From assembly GCA_002448235.1 (NCBI GenBank), contig DIXF01000003.1, positions 139,718-203,717 of the forward strand: 64,000 nucleotides of DNA. The letters run 5' to 3'. The notes below the pieces were generated by a model that saw only the letters and a program-made list of their open reading frames with translations, searched no databases and had not been told where the DNA came from. The position numbers and the translations under genes were made by a program. The stretch comes from Syntrophaceae bacterium UBA6087 (GTDB lineage: Bacteria > Desulfobacterota > Desulfomonilia > UBA1062). Each line of letters starts with the position of its first letter. Within the stretch, counting starts at the first letter, position 1. Of this stretch, positions 17,063 to 27,100 are shown piece by piece.

Positions 17063-20000
17063 CTAGCGGGAACCGGTATCGGGGTCTGATATCAACTTCT
17101 TGAAAAGTTGTTCAGTTTCCTTGCTCAAGGGGCAGTCGAGTTCGTCCACGATACTCTTCCGGCACCGCTCATAGATCCTCTTCACCATTGTCCTGTTCCC
17201 ATGGAAGGAATGGAAACGCATCAGCCGCTGGTACATATCTTCCGCATAGGCATCCTTTGCAAGATATTTACCGCAGTAGTCGATTGCCTTCTGGTAATCC
17301 TTCTCCGATTCAAAGTAATCGACAAGGCTTGCAAGGACAGCCAAATACTCTTCTTTCAGCCGGTCCCTCTCTTCTATGCACCATGATTCGTACAGATCCT
17401 CTTCCAAAAAGTCTCCATGGAACAGGTCGGCTGCATGCAGGAGCTGCCGCGCCGCCTCCCTGTTATCGGCTGCCTTGCGGGCCATTAAGCAGGCCTCTTC
17501 GAACCCATCGAGATCAACGCTGCCGCCATCGCCCAGGTTCAGCAGGTAGTTGTCCCCATCGCTTAAGATATAGGATGACGGCATCCCCCGTGGCCCGGAA
17601 GGTTCGAGCATCTTCCTCACCGTGGCCAGGGTCACATGGAACCGTTTTGCGGTCTTGCGGGGATCTTCCTCAGGCCAGAGGTGTTCCATGAACACATCTT
17701 TGTTTACATAACCTTTTGACCGATAGTGAACCAGGAGTTTAAAAAGCATCCTGGCCTTCTTGCTCGTCCAGGTCTGTGCCGGGATCTCCTCGTCGCCGCG
17801 ATAGACCTTAAACTTTCCGAGGGTGAATATCTTCAGCCCTGAAGGAGGCTGCATCGGCAATGTATTGAGGATTATCCTGCACGCGCGAGCAATCTCCGAT
17901 ATCCCCATGGACTCCAGTTGGATGAGCGTGGCCTTGAATTCCGGATCGATCCTGTGGAAAAGGCTCAGGAGATATTCCTTCATCTCGCCCTGCTCATAGA
18001 GTTCTGCCAGGGGGACAATCAGAAGAAGCAGGTTCTCGACTAACCAGTGATCATACCTGTTGGCCTGGGCGATCTTCAGGCTCTCCCGTGCATGTTCGAT
18101 TGCCGAATCCTTCTTACTCTGCAAAGATGCAATACATGAACGGATAGACGCAACCCACCATGTTAATTGTTTGGCAGTGGGATTACTTCTGATTGCATCC
18201 CGGATTATCGATTCAGCTTCGGCGACATTCCCTTGAAAGGTTCTTATCAATGCCAGCGTAGTCATCAACGCAGCCTTTACGTCAGGAAATTCGTTCGTCT
18301 CAAGTATCCTGAACCCCTGGCCGGTCATTTCCTCGGCAGTTTTGACATCCCCCATCCGCAGGTAAACTGATGACAGAGCAGAATAAGAATTCGCCTCGCC
18401 CCAGAGGCTTCCGGTCTCGACGAAAAACTTCAGTGCCTGCCTGCCGTACTCGAGGGCTTCGGAATGTCTTTTCATGCCCATGTTGTTCAAACAGATTCCC
18501 AGAAGGAGCCATCCCAGGGTAGTATCACGTAACCCTTTCTCCCGGATGAGCTTCAGCCCTGTGGTAGAGTTTCCGAGCCCCTTCTCGTACATCCCGGCAT
18601 GGAAATACGTCATGCCGGCATGGTTGTAATAAATGGACCGAAACCGGTGGTTCTCACTGCCGTCAAGAAGCTGCCCGGCCTGCTCTATCAGTGGAATCAC
18701 CGCTTGAATATCGCCCGACATCATATACCGGATAGTACGGTTCAGAAAAAGGGTGGCCTGCCTTTCATCCCTCAGGGTCTTGTCAGGAATTTCGGCGGCA
18801 TATGCATACGCTTCGCTGAAATATCGATCAGCTTCATCCGGTTTGCCCAGGAATGCTGAGATGAATACCATCTGGGTCATAAGCAGGTTGCGCAACCAGG
18901 GTACACTCGCAGGGTTTTCCAGTGTCCTGGTGTACAGCTCTTCGGCATCACGGAAATATCCCATCGGATAGTAAAGGATTCCCAGTTCGAACTCGCAGAG
19001 ATCGGCCCATACTTCCGAACCCTCCCGTCTGAACATGTCCCTGGCTCTCTTGAATTCTTCGATAGCCTTCTGCAGCAGTCCTTGAGAAGCTTTGACCTGC
19101 GCACTTAAGTACAGGAGCTGCGGAGTGCTGTTCACTATGTCTCGGGGAATCTTATCGAGGAGTGCGCCGACGAGCTGCATTCTCCACAACATGAGCATCC
19201 TGCCCGTTGTAGTAAGTACCCGGGACGCCTCCGAATATTCCCGAGCAGCGAGGTAATGGGTGATCGCCTCTTCCATCATGCCCAGATCTTCCGAGAGTAA
19301 TCCGGCCTTTTTATGGAGGCCTACGATCTCTCCATCGGAATATTCAGCAGCCAATCTCGATGTGAGAAAATCCCGGAAAAGGTGGTGATAAAAATACTCC
19401 TGGCCGATATCGTCCAGGGAATAAGTGAACAGGTGGTTCTTTTCAAGATACCCGAGGATATCGCCCGAGTTTTCGATCCCCAGGAACCGGTCGCACAAGG
19501 CCCTGTTTAACCGCGACAACAGTGATGTCTTAAGGAGAAACCCCCTGATCTGTTCAGGCAGGAACGAAAAGACATTCTCCTCCAGGTATTCCGAGATCAC
19601 CCTTCCCGATCCCTTCAGCCTGGCCAGAAGCTCATCGATCTCTTTCTGGTCTTTCCCCTTGACGGCATGATAAAACATGATGAGGCCGGCGATCCAGCCT
19701 TTGCTGTGGGAATGGATCGATCCGATGGTTTCTTTCGAAAGGCTCATGCCAAAAGTCTGGCCGAAGAGCCTGGAAGTTTCAGCAGGGGTGAATGCCAGGT
19801 CTTTTTCGGTAACTTCTACAACCTCGCCCATGACCCTGAAGCGCGACAGCGCAAGCTTGATCTGTGCCCTGCTGATAATAATGAGGTGAAGTTGCGGCGG
19901 AAGATGCTCCACCAGGAACTGGACACAGTCGAGGATCTCACGGCTGTCCTGAACGAGATGGAAATCATCGAGCACGATCGTGAGCTCTCGGCTGACAGCG

Positions 20001-20356
20001 TTTTCCATTGCATGAAGGTAGTAGTTGATTACGGCCCGTACGCCTTTATCGCTGAGCCTTTCATCCCGGAAATACTCTCTGATCGCTTCACTGAACCGGG
20101 AATAGATTCTGCCGATCCCCTCGGCAAGATAGTTCAGAAAAACGAAAAGGTCTTTGTCGGACTCGGCCAGCCGATACCAGACCGTCTCTGCTGCAGCAGT
20201 CGCCTGGGCGACAAAGGTGGTCTTTCCATACCCGGCGCCTGCGGTAACCGTGGTGATGGGTTTTTTTGAGATTTCATCCCAGAGAGAACTGTCATGTGTT
20301 CGTTTGACCGTCTCGCCTATCTTGGGCGGCAATATTTTTGAATTAAGAATCTGCAT
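17063..20356 (-). CDS. STAND ATPase / TPR / BTAD transcriptional regulator
   Basis: This 1097-aa protein has an N-terminal NTPase like MalT: Walker A GAGYGKTT near residues 40-47 and Walker B ELTIVLDDFH near 121. A long helical TPR-type repeat region covers about 360-820. The C-terminus (about 842-1090) is an OmpR-like winged helix plus BTAD domain (FTLGKFKVYRGDEEI, SKKARMLFKLL, DAYAEDMYQRL), as in SARP-type activators, instead of the LuxR helix of MalT. It would sense an inducer and multimerise on ATP. It is convergent with the dehydratase operon, its plausible but unproven target. A degraded copy of the same gene lies just upstream. Confidence 0.88.
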   Translation of the reverse strand: MQILNSKILPPKIGETVKRTHDSSLWDEISKKPITTVTAGAGYGKTTFVAQATAAAETVWYRLAESDKDLFVFLNYLAEGIGRIYSRFSEAIREYFRDERLSDKGVRAVINYYLHAMENAVSRELTIVLDDFHLVQDSREILDCVQFLVEHLPPQLHLIIISRAQIKLALSRFRVMGEVVEVTEKDLAFTPAETSRLFGQTFGMSLSKETIGSIHSHSKGWIAGLIMFYHAVKGKDQKEIDELLARLKGSGRVISEYLEENVFSFLPEQIRGFLLKTSLLSRLNRALCDRFLGIENSGDILGYLEKNHLFTYSLDDIGQEYFYHHLFRDFLTSRLAAEYSDGEIVGLHKKAGLLSEDLGMMEEAITHYLAAREYSEASRVLTTTGRMLMLWRMQLVGALLDKIPRDIVNSTPQLLYLSAQVKASQGLLQKAIEEFKRARDMFRREGSEVWADLCEFELGILYYPMGYFRDAEELYTRTLENPASVPWLRNLLMTQMVFISAFLGKPDEADRYFSEAYAYAAEIPDKTLRDERQATLFLNRTIRYMMSGDIQAVIPLIEQAGQLLDGSENHRFRSIYYNHAGMTYFHAGMYEKGLGNSTTGLKLIREKGLRDTTLGWLLLGICLNNMGMKRHSEALEYGRQALKFFVETGSLWGEANSYSALSSVYLRMGDVKTAEEMTGQGFRILETNEFPDVKAALMTTLALIRTFQGNVAEAESIIRDAIRSNPTAKQLTWWVASIRSCIASLQSKKDSAIEHARESLKIAQANRYDHWLVENLLLLIVPLAELYEQGEMKEYLLSLFHRIDPEFKATLIQLESMGISEIARACRIILNTLPMQPPSGLKIFTLGKFKVYRGDEEIPAQTWTSKKARMLFKLLVHYRSKGYVNKDVFMEHLWPEEDPRKTAKRFHVTLATVRKMLEPSGPRGMPSSYILSDGDNYLLNLGDGGSVDLDGFEEACLMARKAADNREAARQLLHAADLFHGDFLEEDLYESWCIEERDRLKEEYLAVLASLVDYFESEKDYQKAIDYCGKYLAKDAYAEDMYQRLMRFHSFHGNRTMVKRIYERCRKSIVDELDCPLSKETEQLFKKLISDPDTGSR

Positions 20357-20399
20357 ATCTTCAGCTCAATGAATTATAACTCTTTAAGTCCGTTAGGTA

Positions 20400-20409
20400 A
20401 TTATACCAA
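20400..20409 (-). promoter_or_regulatory. Extended -10 promoter of the STAND regulator
   Basis: On the coding (minus) strand TTGGTATAAT (plus 20400-20409) gives a perfect TATAAT with an upstream TG, an extended -10. The -35 is poor (GAGACA, 15-bp spacing). It lies 44 bp before the start codon. Confidence 0.45.
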
Positions 20410-20436
20410 ATACTTTCATTTGTCTCGATGAATGTA

Positions 20437-20951
20437 TCAATTCGGAACATTCAATACAAACGCTCCTGCAAGCAGCTCGGTTTCCCTGTTCAGGGCATAC
20501 CCGAGCTCGTCTACAATGCTCTTTCGGCACTTCCCATATGCCTTCTTTACCATGGACCTGTTTCCGAGCTTTGCATAAGTCTGCATGAGCTGCCGGTACA
20601 TATCTTCTGCGTAGGCATCTCGAGCCGGATGGTTTCCATCTGACGGAGACTTGCCTTCATATCCGGACCGACCTTTGAGATGAAGTATCGGATACAGTGG
20701 TTGTTGGAAAGGAGGGCCTGGAACTCATCCCTTCCAGTCTCGCCATGGATCATGATCACAAGATCCCTTTCTATGCGCGTCTCCACCGCAGGTGCGGCCC
20801 GGGCAATGAATGTCGTATTGCCGTAACCTGCCCCGGCAATTACCCTGGTAAGGCGCTTCTGCAGCATCTCGTCCCAATGGATAGGGTTCTGTCGGCATTT
20901 GATAATGCCGCCGGCCTTTGGAGAACGACGCTTTGAATGGAGCACTTTCAT
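20437..20951 (-). pseudogene. Collapsed second copy of the STAND/BTAD regulator
   Basis: From a start at 20951 the frame MKVLHSKRRSPKAG...WDEM...VIAGAGYGNTTF parallels the intact neighbour's MQILNSKILPPKIG...WDEI...VTAGAGYGKTTF, but the Walker A lysine is Asn. It then jumps to a piece matching the Walker B region (RDLVIMI vs RELTIVL). About 20437-20630, in another reading frame, matches the neighbour's last 55 residues (DAYAEDMYRQLM...CRKSIVDEL) and ends at TGA 20437-20439. About 900 codons are missing. It is not expected to be functional. Confidence 0.85.
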
Positions 20952-21279
20952 CACATGACCTCTATCATCACAACTGCACCGCATTCTTAACGGATCAGAT
21001 GACAATTTCCCATAGGTTTCGACAGTTATCAATGGGAAAGATTGCCTCTTCCGGCTGCACGTTCAAGCCTGCCGGGTTCAATACCTGTGGGCGCCAAGGT
21101 GTATATTAAATGATCAGAGGGGTGTATAATCTTTATCCATAAGTATACAGGATCACTGAAATACTTATTCTTTGTTATCGTTTTATCAATTACTTACAGA
21201 CTGGCACTGGAATTGCCTTATGGTTCTGCATGTCATATCAAGAGAGAAAAAACATCATATCCCCCGGAGGTAAGAGAGA
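20952..21279. other. Region upstream of the HtrA gene
   Basis: This 328-bp segment contains a pair of GGTGTATA direct repeats (21098-21105, 21121-21128), the sigma-54 promoter at 21201-21217 and the GGAGG ribosome site at 21266-21270. No gene was seen. Confidence 0.6.
21201..21217 (+). promoter_or_regulatory. Sigma-54 (-24/-12) promoter for the HtrA gene
   Basis: CTGGCAC (21201-21207), five bases, then TTGC (21213-21216) reproduces the RpoN consensus TGGCAC-N5-TTGC exactly, with the invariant GG and GC 10 bp apart. The predicted start site is near 21228, about 50 nt before the ATG. Confidence 0.8.
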
Positions 21280-22752
21280 ATGAGAATGTTTGGAAGCACC
21301 GGAAAGAATCATCTTAGCCCATTGCGGGTACTCGCAGTCGCCTGGTTTTTCATAAGCCTGATTCTTATGAGCACTCACGGCACGGCGCTCGCGCAGGAGC
21401 AGGCGCTTGAAAACCTCAAGGAAACGGGAAAGACATTTGCCGCCGTAGCGAAAAAGGCATCACCTTCCGTCGTTTTCATAAAGGTGGAGAAAAGCGTAAC
21501 GCAGCAACGAACTCCCATGCAGCTCCCTTTCAACGATGATTTCTTCAAACGGTTTTTCGGCGAGCCCATGCCCGGACCGCAGTTCCAGAATCCGAACCAG
21601 CAGAAACGCATGGTGCGAGGCCAGGGCTCGGGGTTCATTATTTCCTCCGACGGGTATATCCTCACCAACAACCACGTGGTGGGCGAAGCGGACAAGGTCA
21701 TGGTGAAGCTTCTCGACGGCCGCGAGTATACGGCAAAGATCGTCGGCACAGATCCTCCGACGGATGTGGCGGTCGTCAAGATCGATGCAAAGGACCTGTC
21801 CGTGCTTGCCCTGGGAGATTCGGACAAGATCGATGTGGGCGAATGGGTTCTCGCACTCGGAAACCCCTTCGGATTGTCCCATACGCTCACCGCAGGGATA
21901 GTCAGCGCCAAGGGCCGCAACCATGTGGGAATATCCGATTATGAAGACTTCATCCAGACGGATGCCGCCATCAATCCCGGGAACTCGGGAGGTCCCCTGA
22001 TAGACCTGGAAGGCAGGGTCGTGGGGATAAACACCGCCATCTTCAGCCAGAACGGCGGATATATGGGTATCGGGTTCGCGATCCCCATTGCCATGGCCAG
22101 GAGTATCTATACCCAGCTTATCGACCACGGGAACGTCGACCGGGGATACATCGGCGTCAAGATCCAGGACCTTACACCCGAGCTCGCCGCATCGTTCAAG
22201 CTGCGCGACGCCAAGGGGGTGCTCGTGGCCCAGGTCATGCCGAATACGCCCGCAGAGAAGGCCGGGCTGCAGCAGGGCGACGTGATCGTCAGGCTCAACG
22301 GCGAAACTCTGGATACGGTCGCTCCTTTCCGAAACAAGGTGGCCATGATGGCGCCCGGCACCAGGCTCGATCTCGTTGTACTGCGCGACGGAAAAGAGAA
22401 AAAGATAAGTTTGATAACCGAGAAGTTGACCCCGGAGGCGGCACAGAAGACCTCTCAGCCTGAAAAGGCCGAAAAGCTCGGGCTGACCGTCGTTCCCCTT
22501 ACAAAAGAGCTGGCGGACAAGTACGGCTATAAGGACGAGAAAGGCGTACTGGTTACCCAGGTGGATCAGGGGTCCGAAGCCTCCCGAGCGGGCATCAAGC
22601 CGGGAATGCTGATTGCAGAAGTGGACAGAAAAGCGGTGAGCGGCCTCAAAGATTTCGAGCAGGCCATGGAAAAGCCCGGAGACAGGCCGATCCTCTTCCT
22701 GGTCAAAGATCCGCAGGGCTCTCACTTCATCGCGGTAGAAAGGAAAAAGTAG
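21280..22752 (+). CDS. Periplasmic serine protease, DegP/HtrA family
   Basis: This 490-aa protein has an N-terminal signal sequence (hydrophobic core about 16-32, AQA-like cleavage near 38). The trypsin-like domain has triad His near 133 (TNNHVV), Asp near 163 (PTDVAV) and Ser near 236 (GNSGGPL), and two PDZ domains follow (about 275-360 and 395-480). A Q/P-rich loop with paired Phe (FFKRFFGEP) is typical of DegP LA loops. It degrades or chaperones misfolded envelope proteins. An apparent sigma-54 promoter precedes it and a long hairpin follows. Confidence 0.95.
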   Translation: MRMFGSTGKNHLSPLRVLAVAWFFISLILMSTHGTALAQEQALENLKETGKTFAAVAKKASPSVVFIKVEKSVTQQRTPMQLPFNDDFFKRFFGEPMPGPQFQNPNQQKRMVRGQGSGFIISSDGYILTNNHVVGEADKVMVKLLDGREYTAKIVGTDPPTDVAVVKIDAKDLSVLALGDSDKIDVGEWVLALGNPFGLSHTLTAGIVSAKGRNHVGISDYEDFIQTDAAINPGNSGGPLIDLEGRVVGINTAIFSQNGGYMGIGFAIPIAMARSIYTQLIDHGNVDRGYIGVKIQDLTPELAASFKLRDAKGVLVAQVMPNTPAEKAGLQQGDVIVRLNGETLDTVAPFRNKVAMMAPGTRLDLVVLRDGKEKKISLITEKLTPEAAQKTSQPEKAEKLGLTVVPLTKELADKYGYKDEKGVLVTQVDQGSEASRAGIKPGMLIAEVDRKAVSGLKDFEQAMEKPGDRPILFLVKDPQGSHFIAVERKK

Positions 22753-22784
22753 CCGGTTACACCTCCCCCTTGTTTCATAGCTTA

Positions 22785-22826
22785 CAGGGCCCATGCCTTC
22801 CGGAATCGGCGGAGGCATGGGCCCTG
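22785..22826 (+). terminator. Long hairpin after the HtrA gene
   Basis: CAGGGCCCATGCCT (22785-22798) is complementary to AGGCATGGGCCCTG (22813-22826), a 14-bp stem. The tail is only CCCTTT, so it may terminate weakly or protect the 3' end. Confidence 0.6.
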
Positions 22827-22899
22827 CCCTTTCGATCCTCATGCTCTTCCGATAGTTTTCATTGATACCTGGTCCCTGAATTGGTAATACAAGCCCATT

Positions 22900-24123
22900 A
22901 TGCCTTCGAGCCCTCCGCTAACGCACAGATACCGCGAGTTGAAGCTGTTCGTCGCGGCTGCCCTTGCCATGGGCATGGCCTACAGCATCATCGATTCGAC
23001 GTTCAACAACTTCCTCAACGATCGTTTCGCCCTGGGCGGCTTCGAGAGATCGTTCCTCGAGTTTCCCCGCGAGCTGCCCGGACTGCTGGTGATCCTGGCG
23101 TCCGCCCTTCTCTGGTTTCTCTGCAGCAGACGTCTTGCGGCGGTCGCCATGGTGCTCGGCGTGGCGGGTTCCGTGCTCATGGGCTTTGCGTCATCTTCCT
23201 ACGGGATGATGATCCTCTGGCTGTTTATCTACAGCCTCGGCCAGCATATCTTCCTGCCGCTGTCTTCGTCCATCGGGATGGAGCTCGCGGAAGAAGGGAA
23301 AGCAGGCCAGCGCCTGGGGCAACTGAACGCCATACGGAACCTGGCCGCCATCCTGGGGAGTTTTCTGGTCTTCCTCAGTTTTAAATACCTCGGTTTTTCG
23401 TTTCAGCATACGTTTGCCCTGGCGGCCGCCGGCTTCACGGTTGCCGCCGTGCTGCTGTTTTCCATGCAGAAGGAACAGACGCAGCCTCCCGCGGTGCACG
23501 TCCGGATCTACAAGGAGTACCGCCTCTACTATCTGCTTTCGATCCTGTATGGATCGCGCAAACAGCTCTTCCTCACCTTTGCCCCCTGGGTGCTGGTCAC
23601 GGTATTCCATCAGCCGACCCAGACCATCGCAACGCTCCTTACTCTCGGCGGGGTGATCGGGATCCTGTTCCAGCCGATCCTGGGTTCGGCTATCGACCGC
23701 CTGGGTGAGCGCTTCGTGCTCGCAGGCGAATCGGTGCTGCTGGTCTTTGTCTGCCTGGGCTACGGCTTTGCCGGGTTCTTTTTCAGCGAGCATACCGCAT
23801 TCCTCATCGCCTGCGGCTGCTTCCTTGCAGACCAGATGCTGATGTCGGTGAACATGGCCCGCTCGACCTATATGAAAAAGATCGCCCTGCACCCCTCCCA
23901 TATTCAACCGGCGCTGACCATGTCCGTGAGCATCGACCACATCTTCTCCATTTCGGTCGCCCTGCTGTGCGGACTGATATGGAACACCCTCGGATTCCAG
24001 TACGTGTTCCTGCTCGGCACGCTCATCGCCTTCGGAAATTTCCTGGCGGCCCTGCGCGTGAATGTCCGGGCGGGCGTCCCTGCACAGGACGGCGTATCAC
24101 CCGCCCTTGCGGAAACCGACTGA
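22900..24123 (+). CDS. Major facilitator superfamily transporter
   Basis: This 407-aa integral membrane protein has about 12 hydrophobic segments in two halves (e.g. LLVILASALLWFL, MMILWLFIYSLG, FLIACGCFLADQML). A charged central loop is near residue 190-210 (QKEQTQPP...RIYKEYR). There is no marker of substrate. The gene is 147 bp after the HtrA gene and converges on the sigma-54 regulator with only 21 bp between, leaving little room for terminators. Confidence 0.82.
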   Translation: MPSSPPLTHRYRELKLFVAAALAMGMAYSIIDSTFNNFLNDRFALGGFERSFLEFPRELPGLLVILASALLWFLCSRRLAAVAMVLGVAGSVLMGFASSSYGMMILWLFIYSLGQHIFLPLSSSIGMELAEEGKAGQRLGQLNAIRNLAAILGSFLVFLSFKYLGFSFQHTFALAAAGFTVAAVLLFSMQKEQTQPPAVHVRIYKEYRLYYLLSILYGSRKQLFLTFAPWVLVTVFHQPTQTIATLLTLGGVIGILFQPILGSAIDRLGERFVLAGESVLLVFVCLGYGFAGFFFSEHTAFLIACGCFLADQMLMSVNMARSTYMKKIALHPSHIQPALTMSVSIDHIFSISVALLCGLIWNTLGFQYVFLLGTLIAFGNFLAALRVNVRAGVPAQDGVSPALAETD

Positions 24124-24144
24124 TCGAGGACAGGGCGGGTCCTG

Positions 24145-27100
24145 TCAGATCCCGATCCCGATGCCGAGCTTCCTCATCCGCGCCTGCAGGGTGGTCCGCT
24201 TCATGCCGAGCACCTCGGCCGCCCCGCCCGGGCCTCCGAGCCTGCCACCGGTGAGTTCGAGCACGTATTTGATGTAGCGCCGCTGCAGCTCGTCCATGGT
24301 CGGCGCATCTGAAACAACAGATCCCGGAGAAGGAAGAAAGCCCGATGCCGAGGGCAGGTTAAGCTGGAGCTTGTCCTGGGAAGAAAGGATCGCCGCCCTT
24401 TCCATCACGTTTTTCAGCTCGCGCACATTGCCAGGCCACTGGTATGCCGTGAGCGCCTTTGTATCCTCTCCTGTCAAGGCCGGAAGGACGCGGTGATACT
24501 TCCTCGAATACCGTTTGAGAAACTCTATGGCGAGCTCCACCACGTCCTCGCCCCGGTCACGCAGGGGCGGCAGGTGGAGGGGGACAACGTTGAGCCTGAA
24601 ATAAAGATCCTGCCGGAATCTGCCCGAAGCTACTTCCCCGGCCAGGTCGCGATTCGTCGCGGCGACGAGCCTGAAGTCGGAGAGGATCGTGCGGATGCCG
24701 CCCACCCGTTCGAAGTTCTTTTCCTGGATCAGCCGGAGAAGTTTCACCTGCGCGCTGCCCGGCACGTCCCCGATCTCGTCGATGAAAAGCGTTCCCGTAT
24801 GTGCGAGCTCCACGCGTCCCGGCTTCTGCCGGTCGGCGCCGGTGAAGGCCCCCTTTTCATGGCCGAACAGCTCGCTTTCCACGAGAGTCTCGGGGATGCT
24901 TGCAAGATTCACTACTACGAACGGTCCGTCCTTCCTCATGCTTTTTTCATGGATTCTCCGGGCAAGGAGCTCTTTTCCGACTCCGGTTTCGCCGGTGATG
25001 AGCACGTTCGCATCGGACACCGAAACCTGATCCGAGAGGGCAAGGAGGGCTTCCATCACAGAGCTGCTGCTGATGATCCTGTCCAATGACCCCTCGGTAT
25101 CGCCGATGCTCTGGGCGGCTGCAGCCCGGGACCTGTCCGCATCGATCATCTCCGCGTAATGAAAGATCCGCTCGATGGAAGATCCCACATGCCGGGAAAC
25201 GCGCAGCACGATGTCGCGGTCGAGGTCTGCGCTTTCATCTTCGATATAAGAGTTGTCGAGGTAGAGGACCCCTTTCGCCTCTCCCCGTATGAGAATCGGC
25301 AGGCAGAAAACGGACAGGGCAGCGGGAGTGTCGCCATCGGTATTTCCCGACAAAGATCCTTTTTGTATAAGGGGCTCTCCGTTGCGGTACGTCTTGAAAA
25401 TGAGCTTCATGGATTCGCGGAACGGCTCCGAGAAGACATCGGCTCTGTCCAGATTATACGAAGCACGCAAGGCCGGCCGGGATGAATCCCTGCCCCCGGA
25501 GAACCAGAAGAGGGCCCCGCGCTCGGCGCCGAAAAAGCGGCTCGTGGTTGCAACGAGGCGGGTGAGGAGTTCGTCCCGGTCGGCACTCGGCACAAACCCC
25601 TCCATGAGGTCCATGAAACGGTCCAGCAGATCCTGTTTCCTGGGACCAGGGCGGTGGGGTACGCCGATCCTCAATAAAGGAACAAGATCGTCCGGGAAAA
25701 AGTCCTGCCCGTAGCCGCTCAAACCCTCCCATGCCATGAGGGCGTAGTTCCGGGCTGCGGGCCGGTCTTTCTGGCCGAGCTTTACCCGGGCCATTTCGGC
25801 CCTGGCCTTGGCCAGCTCCACAGGATCTCCGGTGCGCAGCAGCTCCTGCTCGCTCTCTTTGAGAAGCGAGAAAACCGCATCGGGACCTTCTCCCCTTTCC
25901 TGGGCCTGAATCGCGCGAATCCGCAGCGCCACACCCCGTAAATGGTGGTTGGGGCCCTTCAGCACCCTCTCCATTTCCCGTTCGAAGGCCAGCGAAGGGA
26001 TGGTGGCAAGGAGGTCATGCTTTTCAAAGGTATGGAGCATATCCAGGTGCACGGGCCAGTTGTACTGCGGCCCGATGGACTCGGTATACGCCGTGCTCAT
26101 CGTGATCCAGAAAGCGTCCTCGATCCTTCCTTCAAAAAAGGCATGGTAGGCGAGCCCTTTCTTGGCCACATGGAGCGCCTGCACGTTATCGATCTCGAGG
26201 GCCTCCTTCTGGGCCGATTTAAGGTGCGCGAAGGCCTCCCCCTTTCTGCCCATGATGATCAGCACGATCCCGAGAAGCGCCTCGTAAAAGCAGGCGTTCT
26301 TGTCGTTCTTGTTCATCCGCGACCTGCGCCAGTGGGAGTCCAGCACGCCGATGGCCCGGTGATACTGGCCGAGGAGGGCGCTGATATATCCTAACGCCGA
26401 CGACGATGCAAGGTGTTGGGGCAGAAATGTGGGAACGATCTTCCCGGTCTGCATGCTGCTGGTCCGCACAACGAGATCGAATGCATCGACCGCCTCTTTG
26501 TAGAGACCTTTCAGATAGTAGTATATCCCGCGGAATTCCGAGGAGATTGCCATGATGTCTTCATCTCCCAGTTCCTCTGCCTGGCGCAGCCCCGATGATA
26601 CGGACCTGAGCCCGCCTTCGGTATCTCCGATGACATACCGGTAGAGACCGTTCACGAGATCGATCCTGGCAAGGGTCCGCATGTCGCCGATGCGTTGAGC
26701 GACCGGCCGCACCAGGTCGAGGAGCGAGGGTATCCCGGCAAGGTTGTCCGTAATATTGATCTTCAGGCGGCACAGCTCGTTCACTACGGAAATCAGCAGG
26801 GTATCCCACTGGATATCCCCGGTGCGACAGGAGACGACGGGGAGCACCGCTTCCAGCAGATCGATCGCATCGTGCTTGTCCCCTGCCATGGCATACCTGC
26901 GGGCAGTCTCCTCGGCCAGAAGGGCAGCCTCATAATGAAATCCGGCCTTGATCAGGATCGAGACCCATGCAGCCACCCCGATTCTTTCCTGCAGATTGAG
27001 CCTGCTCATCAAGCCTACCAGCGAAGTCAGGTGCTTTTTCGTATTGATCCGGGAGATGCGCTTCACGGTCAGTGACGGGAGGTCTTCGGCAAGGGAATAT

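Noticed and set aside
22872..22886. Sigma-54-like TGGTCC-N5-TTGG upstream of the MFS gene
   Set aside because: The invariant GC of the -12 element is GG and the -24 element is poor.
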